Shown one piece after another: positions 11,101 through 23,100 of a DNA stretch of 64,000 nt; within the stretch, counting starts at the first letter, position 1; every line of letters starts with the position of its first letter. Below the pieces are notes generated by a model. The model saw only the letters and a program-made list of their open reading frames with translations, was not told where the DNA came from and did no database searches. The stretch is taken from the NCBI RefSeq assembly GCF_963855985.1, contig NC_087109.1, positions 6,406,001 through 6,470,000 on the forward strand, in the 5' to 3' direction. This DNA is from Ostrinia nubilalis (lineage: Eukaryota > Arthropoda > Insecta > Lepidoptera > Crambidae). Made by a program: the position numbers and the translations under genes.

Positions 11101-14100
11101 CTTAATCCCAGGTAGGATCGCTTCACATTTCCTGGCGTCTGCTTCGCTGTAAACCTCTGCCTCGCGTTTGAGACCTGCGGCTCCCAGTTTCATACTCAAA
11201 AAAGATTATGGTAATTACCTTCTTTAACATAGTCTTCTAGCACGCTCCACAGCACCTTAATCCCAGGCAATATCGCTTCACACTTCCTAGCATCCGCCTC
11301 GCTGTAAACCTCTCGCGTTTGAGACCTATAGCTTCCAGTTTCATACTCAAAAAAGATTATGGTAATTACCTTCTTTAACATAGTCTTCTAGCACGCTCCA
11401 CAGCACCTTGATCCCAGGCAATATCGCTTCACACTTCCTAGCATCCGCCTCGCTGTAAACCTCTCGCGTTTGAGACCTATAGCTCTCAGTTTCATACTCA
11501 AAGAAGATGATGGTAATTACATTCTTTAACATAGTCTTCTAGCACGCTCCACAGCACCTTAACCCCAGCTAGGATCGCTTCACACTTCCTGGCATCTGCT
11601 TTGCTGTAAACCTCTGCCTCGCGTTTGACTCCTGTAGCTACAAGTTTCATACTCAAAGAAGATGACGGTAATTACCTTCTTTAACATAGTCTTCTAGCAC
11701 GCTCCACAGCACCCTAATCCCAGGCAATATCGCTTCACGCTTCCTGGCGTCTGCTTCGCTGTAAACCTCTCGCGTTTGAGACATAGTTTCCAGTTTAATA
11801 CTCAAAGAAGATGACGGTAATTACCTTCTTTAACATAGTCTTCTAGCACGCTCCACAGCACCTTAATCCCAGGTAGGATCGCTTCACATTTCCTGGCGTC
11901 TGCTTCGCTGTAAACCTCTCGCGTTTGAGACCTATAGCTTCTAGTTTCATACTCAAAAAAGGTTATGATGATTACCTTCTTTGACATAGTCTTCTAGCAC
12001 GCTCCACAGCACCTTGATCCCAGGCAATATCGCTTCACACTTCCTGGCATCCGCCTCGCTGTAAACCTCTGCCTCGCGTTTGACACCTATAGCTTCCAGT
12101 TTCATACTCAAAGAAGATGATGGTAATTACCTTCTTTGACATAGTCTTCTAGCACGCTCCACAGCACCTTAATCCCAGGCAATATCGCTTCACGCTTCCT
12201 GGCGTCTGCTTCGCTGTACACCTCTCGCGTTTGAGACCTATAGCTTCCAGTTTCATACTCAAAGAAGATGATGGTAATTACCTTCTTTAACATAGTCTTC
12301 TAGCACGCTCCACAGCACCTTGATCCCAGGCAGGATCGCTTCACACTTCCTAGCGTCCGCTTCACTATCCGCCTCCGCCTCGTGGCTGGAAAGACGGCCT
12401 GCAACGTTTTCGGAGGCTACGTTACATTATAAACAGGCTTATTAATGACTTTGTTTTAAACAATACAGACGACTTAGTAGGTATAGGAATAAAAGGGAAT
12501 CTGTGACCTGCAAGCCTAGGATTCGCGCCGCGATAAGCGCCATTTTATCGTTTAAGCCCATACATTTTGACGTCTAAAATCGATAAGAGTATATCACGGC
12601 GCGCATCCTAGCCCGGCTGGTCTATTACCGTCTCTGCCACTGTCTGTGAATCCAGGATCAAAATAGCATACGCAGTAAAAATATATCATTAATCAATGAA
12701 AGCTGGGTTCATCATCATCTCAGCCATAGGACGTTCACTGCTGAACATATGCCTCCCCCAATGAGTTGGTAGCTGCTTGCACCCAGCGCTTTCCTGCTAC
12801 CTTTATGAGGTCGTGGGTGGACATCCCAAGGAAGTCTTAGTTAGCCCCAAGAGAAAGATTATATTTGTCAGTGGACCCGCAACGAAGTTAAGCAGAAAAT
12901 TGGAGTGTGTAGGTACTCTTAATTCTGAGCAAGGAAAAGAGATGACAGTTGAGAAACTATATTAAGAGTATAACTATATTGAGAGCCAAGCGATATTGGA
13001 GACGTTTTGGATGTGTTTGGCTTAATTGTTGATAAGATGAGCTCTCTATAATCTTAGAGTCATAAAATTAAAGCGTGATTAGTCTTTTACTACTATCTAG
13101 AACTCAGGAAACTTATAGTAACTTACCAATATTGCTTCCAAGCGATATAGGGGACGCTTTAGTCGCGTAGCTGTTCTTTAGATTGCTGTCGTCAGTCGCC
13201 TCGTCTCTGTGCAGGAGATCGGGGTTGTACGACAGGATCACGTTGTCTATATACTCCGTGTGCAGGGCTGTGAATACTGGAAAAAAAGACATATAGTAGT
13301 AGTGTGTTATTGGGCGTTCTAACTCACATTCGTTCGGTCGCAGTTTGCGACCTCACTCTGTGCGTTAGATCGCCCAATAACACGAACGTAAGTAGGTAAA
13401 CCATGCCTGCAGTAGTGCAGAATAGCCTAATTCCATGTTAAAAATTTGACTTACCTTACACGGCTACTAGCACAACATGAGCTTTTTTCGTTAAATCCAC
13501 GCACTTTTGATCACACGATAAAACCCAATTGGGATTCACAATTCCTTTTTAGAAGTCTGTATACATGGGTCAGTTTGACGCATGCCCTTATACAGCGGTA
13601 GCACCATAGGTAAACCTTAAAACCATGCGGATGAGCAGCTTGCCTCGAGAGAACACACAGAATTTACTTTTATGTAATTTTCTGTACCAGCTTGGCTCAT
13701 GACTCTCCATCCAACACGAGTAAAAATGTTATACCAATAGCAGCTTACTGTTAGGTTACATCCATGTATACGAGAACCTCAAATATGAGAATTATAAACC
13801 GATTGAGTTACACACTATAATATCTTGAGTGAGAGTCAATAATAATTCATAAGTTCTATAAGATTCGTATTCATGGGCCAATATGACGCATGCCCTTATA
13901 CAGCGGTAGCACCATGGGTAAACCGTTCAACCATGTGGATGAGCCGATTGCCTCGAGAGAACACACAGAATTACAGTATGTATGTATATTCTGTACCAGC
14001 TTGGCTCATGTCTCTCCATCCAACATAGGTAAAATGTTATACCAATGGCAGCTTACTGTTAGGTTACATCCAAGAATACAAAACCTAAAAGATATTCCTT

Positions 14101-17100
14101 ATGAATTAATTAGGCTCCCACTATGTACACTACTAACACTTTCACACAAATTGACACAACTGGCTACTGAAGGCGGGATATGCATGTTCAGCAGTGTTGC
14201 GGTCCAAGCGCATAAACTGTAGCGATTTTGATGATTAAAATTAGCGAGCATCGAAACCAAATGAGTAATAAGACAATACTGCAAGTATTTATACATTTTT
14301 AAATATGTTAATAGTAGATACGTATGAATGCAGATTTTTAATTAATTTTCAGCTGTACATTAATAGTTATAGCATCTTTATGATATTATCTTAATTTATC
14401 TTGTACATTGATAAGATTTTCCTAAAAGGAACTCTTTAACTTATTCATTCTACAAAATAAAATAATAAAAGATTGTCTTTGTATATCTTTCTAATATTCT
14501 TGTCACTTGGACCAAACATACATTGGTCTAACTTGAAATCATAGTCAAAGAACAGTATGCAAACATTCAATATAGTTCAACATAGGTTGAATGATAGTTC
14601 TAAAAATAAGTTAAGAATATCACTAAATAAAATATTAAGCATAATAATTATCTTCCTAATTTCTTATGACTTGGACCAAACGTAACTTCCATGTAACATG
14701 AAGTCATAGTCAAGGAGCTGTATGCAATCTTTCAATTTAATCCATCATAGGTTGACTGGTAGCCATTTTCATCTCAAAGCTTAAGTTTTATTTAACAGAT
14801 ACTAAATACTAATAAATTTAGACCAGATTTTTCAATAGTTGGATAAGTTTTAACTGTAGAATAAGTTTGGCGTATTGACAATTTCAATATGGGAAATAAT
14901 TCAAAATGAGTTCTATTCTTTAGTTAAAACTAACGATTCAAAAATCTGCCCTTAAAGAATTATCTTTATCGAGCAATTAATTCATCAAATATTTTTATCA
15001 ATACTTTCATCATAGTCCATCTTTTTGAGAATAAATTAGTGACGACATGACTTAACTTAAACATAAAAAAAGGTTATTAATATAATATTAGCTATTGGTT
15101 ACGTTAAATTAAAAATGATGTGACACATTTTAAAACTTAGTTTGGTTTACTGTCCCTGCAATGAACCTTGGCTCTTACACTATTATCAGAGCGTCGACTA
15201 ACATACCATTTTTGCTGTGTCAAACTGTAACATAAAGCGCAATGTTGCAATGCTGTTGTATTGACGTCACATTCTCATAATGCTTGAGCTCTTTGATTGC
15301 TATAAATACAATCCATACTAACATGCTATAAAAATGATTACAATTCATTTATTTATAATATGATTTTATAGCTTGCACTGTGATGTAAGAATTAGGTAAA
15401 TTGTTAAATTGCATTATTAAAGTATGATTCTATTGAAATGGTCCGACATCCGGTAGCTAAATCGATGATATTTTAACGAGTAAACAATTATACCACGGCT
15501 TTGCCTCTTTACTAATTAGGTAATTATTTTAATGAGGAATAAAAAACCTGATTTTTTTATTCCCACCTAGCAACAACTACTTAACATACACAAGTTATAA
15601 TAAGGCAAAGAAGTCAAACCTAGGATGTAGGGAGATAGTTACGGTGTACATCTTATCGCTAAAAAGCGATCTCTTCCAGCCAACCTTCATACCATTGCTA
15701 AAACATTATATTGATTGACTAATTAATTATGTAAAAGTTTATTAACTATGTATTGTATGTATGCATCATTATTATGAACAATCTGAATTAATTATGAAAA
15801 CAAATCATAACTAATTTTAACGTAAAACTAATTTTCGAAGCGTAATAATTTCAATAAGTCTAGTATATTTTTTACATAATAAGTTAAATCAACATTTTAG
15901 GATAAGATGATTTTATCATTTCAAGTTTAATTTTAAACTACAATAACGTCAAATATTTTAAAATGTTAATTAAACCTTCAAAATCATGCAGTATTTATAA
16001 AGTTTTAGTTTAAATCAAATCATGATTTTGTATAATATTTAATTCGTCTTCACCATGGTTATTTTCATACAGGCATTCGCATCATTGTCCCAGTTTTCGT
16101 AAATACCTGAGTGTGCATAAGCATTAGGCCTGGCGTGAACGCAATGCGCAAGCTGTATAAACCGACTGCAGAAAGAGAGAATAATGTTTCAATAAATTTC
16201 GAATACCTATTATGTTTTATAAAATATTTATGTTCATACTAACAAAAATTTGTATTGAGCGGGAATCGAACACGCAACCTCTGACCTATTAGTCCTGCTG
16301 CACGCCACTACTCCATAGGAGAGTTGTTAAGCAGATACGTATGTAACGTTTGTGATGAGCCTAACTTTATTGCTGAATTATCAATATTTTCCCTTTAAAT
16401 TTGGGGGCTCGCAGTATGAGCTTCATTCTGTATTTCGAAGTGCTTCAGAAGAAGCTCCAGCTCCAGTGACGTCATTTCTTCAGTAAATTGTGAGTGTTCA
16501 ATATGTGAGTACATTTTTATCTTGATTGTTTTTAACTGTGACTTGTTTCGATTTGATGCAGATGCGTTATTTTAGTACATAGTTAACTAAGCATCATCCA
16601 AATCATGTTAATTTAAATTTTTTACATCACAGACTGGGTTATAGTTTAAAAGTGAGGAATTTTGTTAGGAAATATTGAATTTTAAAACTAACTTTAATGT
16701 CTTCAGGTCTGATTCAGAGTTTGAAGTGTTTGAGCCTGTGCAGAAAGCCAAGCCGAAGAGAAAACTAACATCTCGAGACACCGTTAGGTAAGACAGAAGT
16801 TCTTTTGCTGTTATTGTATCAATCTTAGTTATTTTCGTATTGACGATTTCGATAACTGCATCATGACCGAGTACGGGTTTAAAGTGCAAGATTTACTTAC
16901 TTTACAAGTTGCGAGATAACCGACTTTAACATTGACTTTAATCTTTCAGGTCTGACTCCGAGTTTGAAGCGTCTGAACCCGTGCAGAGAGCCAAGCCTAA
17001 ACGAAAACCAACATCTCGAGACAGGTAAGACAAAATATTTTTGCAGTTTTTGTTTCTAAGTATTTCATGTTTCATAGTAATTATTAGCTAAAATGTTTCG

Positions 17101-20100
17101 TCGCGTTGTAATTGTATGCAAGTAATCATTGTTACATCATAACTTTAAACTTTAACTGTATCCATTATGAATACGTTACTTCATGTATCCATTAAAGTGA
17201 ATACGACAACTTCACTGCGAAAAAATTATAATATTATTTATGTATTAATTTTATAATGTCTTTCTCGATCACAGATCCCATTCTTCAAAGAAGCCGAAGT
17301 CGAATCCAAAGGAATCGTTCGACGTGCTGGGAGTTCTGTCGGACGAGGAGGAAGCCATAGAGAAGGCCACGCGCGCATCCAACGAGCCGAGGCGGCTCGA
17401 CAGCAGCTTCAGCAGCAAGACCGCGCACGGCTCGCTGGTGTGGCGCGCGCCGCTGGCCGGCCGCTACTACGTGGAGACGCGCGTCTACAGCGCGGACGAC
17501 GCGCGCAAGGCGCCCCCGGACCAGCGCTACACCAAGGCGCTCGTCACGCTCAAGGCGCAGCTGGACTCGGAGCAGGCTGAGTGGGACTACTTGCAGAGGT
17601 TCCTGAAGAAAGCTAAAACACTGTTTAGCGATACTAAACCTGTATTTTATGATAATAAAATAAATAAAGTAGGTTTAAAATAATATTGACTTAGGTTTTT
17701 TTTCCTTCATTGACCTCGAGTGCCCAGGCAGGTTATGATTTTACATGTAAAATTTAGATAGGTTAGGATACAATAATAAGTAAAACTAAGATAGTTAAAA
17801 ATAACTTTTAGACTAAGTATTTGTACCTAAGTAAAGTTTTAGATAGCTAAAAGTAAGTTTTATAAAGAGCTAGAAAGTTATTAACAAGTTATTAATCTAA
17901 TCTAACTACTAAAATGCCTTTTTGCTCTGAGTGTTGTATCCAAGTAGATAGCAGGCGGTGGGTAGGTCACCTGCGCAGCGCCGCACACAAAGGTCGGTGC
18001 AACGCGTTGCAGGCGCAAGACTTTGATGGTGTGGTTGAACTTGCAACTGCTTTCCAGGGTCGCATCGTGTCCTACAGGATCACTCCTACAGATGAGTACG
18101 TACACTCTTTGCCTGATATGTTTTTGCACAGTATATTTTCTAAAATCGATAACTTATTGAAACTCTCATTGAAAAAGCATATAAGTTTAAAAGTTAATTT
18201 CGAATATTTCGCTAATTTCTTTTTATTTAAGAATGAGCAAAGTGAAGTCAAGTCATTTGTTATTAAAAACTTTTTAGTTACTCGCAATTATGACTTTGAT
18301 AAGATATTTGAAACACTTGTTGATAGTATTAAAAACAAAGTTGAGGAATTCGAAGACCGCGATAGCGGCTGGACTTTTTTGAGCAATGTTTCCCTGGAAG
18401 TCAATATTAATAGGTACGATCCTCTTAGAGGGTCGGGTTCAACTTACGTTGATTTACCACTTACAATAAAAAAGAAAAAGGCGTGTATTAATATCCGGAA
18501 TAAGGATGAATATTGTTTTCTGTGGAGCATTGTTGCTGCTCTGTACCCGGTGAAAAAGAACGGTGATCGTACATCCTCATATCCAAACTTTGAACAGGTT
18601 CTAAACATTGATGGCATGTCATTCCCAGTAACGTTCAGCGATATCGCAAAGTTTGAAAATAATAATCCTGAAATAAGTGTAAATGTATACGCTTTAAAAA
18701 ATAATCGTACCGTAGTAGGACCTATATATAAATCAGAATTTAAGTCAAAAACTAGAACTAAAATTAACTTACTGTTAGTTGAAAATAATATTAAATGTCA
18801 TTTTGTTCTAATAAAAAACTTGTCTCGACTTGTCAGAAGTCAGATTACGAAACATCACGGAACACTCTATTTTTGCGATGATTGTTTGTTATTTTTTACT
18901 ACCGAAGTTAAACTGGAAAATCATACATGCAGTGGTGTAAGCACGGTACTGCCTGATAAAGGAACGTGTTTAGAATTCAAACATTTCGAACGGAAGCAAG
19001 ATGTTCCTTTTACTATCTATGCAGACTTTGAAACACTTCTTGTACCTTTTCAAGGGTGTGAACCTGATCCTACATCAAGTTTTACTTCTCAACGCCAAAA
19101 ACACATTCCAGCAGCCTTTGCATATTATATAGTTTGCTCGTTTGATAATGATTTAAATAAATTCGTGCAATATCGAGGCAAAGATTGTGTTGAGATTTTT
19201 CTTGATAAACTTTATAAGGACATAAAAAAGATTTATGATATCTTAGACAAGGAAATTGCAATGGAATTTGATGAAAACGATGCTGAAGCCTTTGCTCGTG
19301 CTGAAGTTTGTCACATTTGCAATAAATTATTGATTGTAGACAAAGTGAGAGATCACTGTCATCTCACAGGACGTTATCGAGGTGCTGCACATCAATACTG
19401 TAACCTAAGGTTCAGTGTGCCTAAATTAGTTCCAGTCTTTTTCCATAATTTAGCTGGTTATGATTGCCACTTGTTTATTAAAGAATTAGCAGAAAGTTTA
19501 GGACCTGTCAAAGTCATCGCTAAAAATAAAGAAAATTACGTATCTTTTACAAAATTTTTAAAGGTAAACAATGAAAAATATGCTCGAATTCGATTTGTTG
19601 ATTCTTTTCAATTCTTAGGAACAAGTTTAGAAAAATTAGCCGGTGGATTAGAAAAAACTGATTTTACGTATTTGCAAAAGTTCTATCCCAAAGAAAATGA
19701 ATTTGTGTTATTAACGCGGAAAGGCGTGTACCCTTATGACCATATGAAACAATGGAAATCGTATTCCGAACGAAAATTACCTCATAAAAAATGTTTCTAT
19801 AATTCGTTAACTGATACAGACATTAGTGATGAAGATTATGCTCATGCTCAAAAGGTTTGGTCTGATTTTAACATAAAAGATATGGGCCAGTACACAGATC
19901 TTTATCTAAAGACTGATGTATTACTATTGACAGATATTTTTGAAAACTTTCGACACGTTTGTAAAACAAATTATCAATTAGACCCTGCCTTTTACTTAAC
20001 AGCCCCAAGTCTTTCATTTGATGCTATGTTACTTAAAACAGGCGTTCAGTTAGATTTATTAACAGACTTGGAAATCATTCGTTTTATACAGAAAGGGATA

Positions 20101-23100
20101 AGAGGAGGGATCTGTTTGTGTTCAACAAGATATGCTCAGGCAAATAATAAATACATGCCTCATTATGATCCTAGCGAACCCGATTCTTTTCTGGTTTACA
20201 TTGATTGCAATAATTTATATGGTTATAGCATGTGCCAATATTTACCTGTTTCGGATTTCCGTCTTTTAGATCAATCCGAAATAGATCTCTTGAATATTAT
20301 AGACGTAGACGATAACGCTGAATTTGGATACATTCTTGAAGTCGATTTAATTTATCCTGAAGAGTTACATCATAGTCACAATGATTACCCTTTTTGTCCA
20401 GAAAAGTTCACACCGCCTGGTGGTAAGACTTCAAAACTAATTCCTAACTTGTATCCTAAATATCAGTACGTAATTCACTATGTATATTTAAAGACATGTA
20501 TTAAAAATGGTCTAGTGTTAGATAAAATTCATCGCGTTTTATGTTTTAGACAAAGCCCATTTTTAGCTAAATATATTAATTTAAACACAGATCTAAGAAA
20601 GAAAGCTGTAACATCTTTTCAGCAAGACCTTTTCAAATTAATGAATAATTCAGTATTTGGAAAAACCCTAGAAGACAGCGAAAAAAGAGTAGATGTACGT
20701 TTGGTTAATAAGTGGTGTGATAAATCTAACAAAACTAAAAAGTTCATAACTGCAGACAGATTAATCGCAAGGCCTAATTTTCATAGTGCTACTATTTATT
20801 CAAATAATTTAGTCGCGGTACAAATGAAACAGGAAAGGATTATTTTAGATAAACCGATTTATATTGGTTTTGCTGTTTTGGAACTCTCTAAGAGTCATAT
20901 GTATGATTTCCATTACTCAGTTGTAAAGCCTCACTACGGAGATAAAGTACAGCTATGCTACACTGATACCGATAGCTTTGTTTACAGAATTGAAACTGAA
21001 GATTTTTATAGAGACTTAAAGAAAAATTTTATAAACTATTTTGATACAAGCAATTATAGTTCTGACAATGTATTTGGATTACCACTAAAAAATAAGAAAA
21101 TACCAGGTCTGTTTAAAGACGAGTTAGGAGGTAAAATTATGACCGAATTTGTGGGTCTTCGATCTAAGTTATATTGTATTAAAACAGAATCTACATTAAT
21201 CAAAAAGGCAAAAGGTGTTAAGAAAAATGTAATCAGAGATTTGTCGTCATCTGATTATAAATCGGTTTTGTTAGATGATAAAATAATTAGAAAAAAAAAT
21301 ATTTTGTTTAGATGCATTAAACATGAGATTTTCACGCAGAGTGTAAACAAGGTAGCTTTATCAAACCAAGATGATAAACGTTTTATTTCATCCGATAAAA
21401 TTACCACCTGGGCATGGGGTCATCATAGGAATTTATTTTAGATTTAATTAGGTAATTAGTTTGTTAAAATTTATTATATTTTATAGAAGGTATAATATTA
21501 ATTTCATTTAGATTTTAAGATTCCATTTTATAAATGTGATATTTAAATAAAGGTATTACATGTTTTTTATGGTTTTCTTTATAATCCTGTTTAGAATCAT
21601 ATTATTTGATAAATATTTGTGCAATAATCTTTCTAATAAACTTAATAACCTAATTTTATATTACAATATGCAATTTGCAATATGCTGACACAAAACATCC
21701 GTTCGCGTTTGCAAAGTCAACGATTTCGCAATAAAGCATATCACATGTTTTTTTACAATATTTCACCGAGAAGCTCATTCACTCCATATCACTGCTCGTC
21801 TTCAGACTACCGACGGGTTAATTATTTTGTAAGTATTCAAGTTTTTAATTTTATGACTGTACCATCAGCTATTTTTGTAAATTTATGATGATCACTAACA
21901 ATTATTATTTTTACTTTTCAGATGATGCAAAACTCCGATATGAACATCATGCTTCCCCCGTTCACCTATGATCCCTGGGAGGGATTAACACAAGCTTGTC
22001 CAGATGTCTCGGGGCAGGTTGGCGAGCCTCAAACCTCCCGGGAAAAGAGGGTTAGACGGAAGACTGAGCAACCGACACGAAAGAAGGCACGTAGTTCAGC
22101 TAAGTCCTACGTCATTTCTAAGGAGCGAACTAGAGGCTTACGACTTATACAAATAAAAGTGTGCGACCTGACGAGTGAGCCTTCCTGTTCAACGGCATGG
22201 GATCCGGATGAGCACAGTGAAAGTGACGATAATGTGATGCTTAGTGCACAGTATGTAGTGACTGAAAATTATGATGAAATAATGGACATGACTGAATCAG
22301 TTATTAAAAAAATCTCTAAAAATTTGTGTAATGATAATCTTTAGTATTTAGTTTAGTTTATAATTAAGTGTAATTATGAAAAATGTTTAGTGCGAAGTTA
22401 AAAGTTTAAATAAAGTTTATGTATAAATGAAAGTGTTATTTTTTTATTCCCTTACATAGGTAACTAATAATTTAACTCTTTTTTATCAAGGAATAATAAA
22501 ATAAAAACAATTAGTTTTTTTAGAATAATAATACAGTTTATTTATTATACTGCTACATTTTTTTCAACACACCATTTCTTTATACACATCACATTCTTTA
22601 ATGCACAATATTTCTTATGAGTAAAACAGTTAAATAATGTAGGGTTATCAAAACAATAAAGTTTGTAAAGAGTACTTAAATTTGGAGCGCCTAAACAAGT
22701 TACATCTAAAACGTCATTTTGATTACATAAATTATGCACCCATTTGATCTTTTCTTCTCCTTTTACTAAGATATATTTGCCTTTTAAATAAGGTACGATA
22801 AGTCTTTGAAATTCTCTATAGTCAATATATCCTTCATTCCACCGATAGCCTCTGTTTTTTTCGATCCAGCAAACTTGCTTTTTTTCTTCAGCAGTCAATG
22901 AAGAGAACGGGTATGGAGGCTTAATCAAAAATATGTGAGTATGCTCTTGAGTAGCTATAGCAAATTCTTTTATTATAAATTCATTTTTGCTATTTTTAAA
23001 TCCTTGCAGATCTACGATTATATTATTGCTATTCATGATATTTTCTTGACGATATTACTCAGAGGTTTGTATTCAAATATACAATCGTTTAGAATCAAGC

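Noticed and set aside
6777..12293. Many 61-codon minus-strand ORFs as a family of small genes
   Set aside because: They are one repeated GCLM exon-4 tail read through intron sequence; the start codons fall in the previous unit's exon and the period is not a multiple of three.
6775..12398. CRISPR-like array
   Set aside because: Units are 151-155 bp, contiguous, without unique spacers, and derived from a eukaryotic exon.
13890..14222. 110-codon ORF in the viral left arm
   Set aside because: It runs through a duplicated segment whose other copy does not keep the frame; no family features.
16245..16332. tRNA gene on the minus strand
   Set aside because: Only a B-box-like half is convincing; no full cloverleaf could be built by eye.
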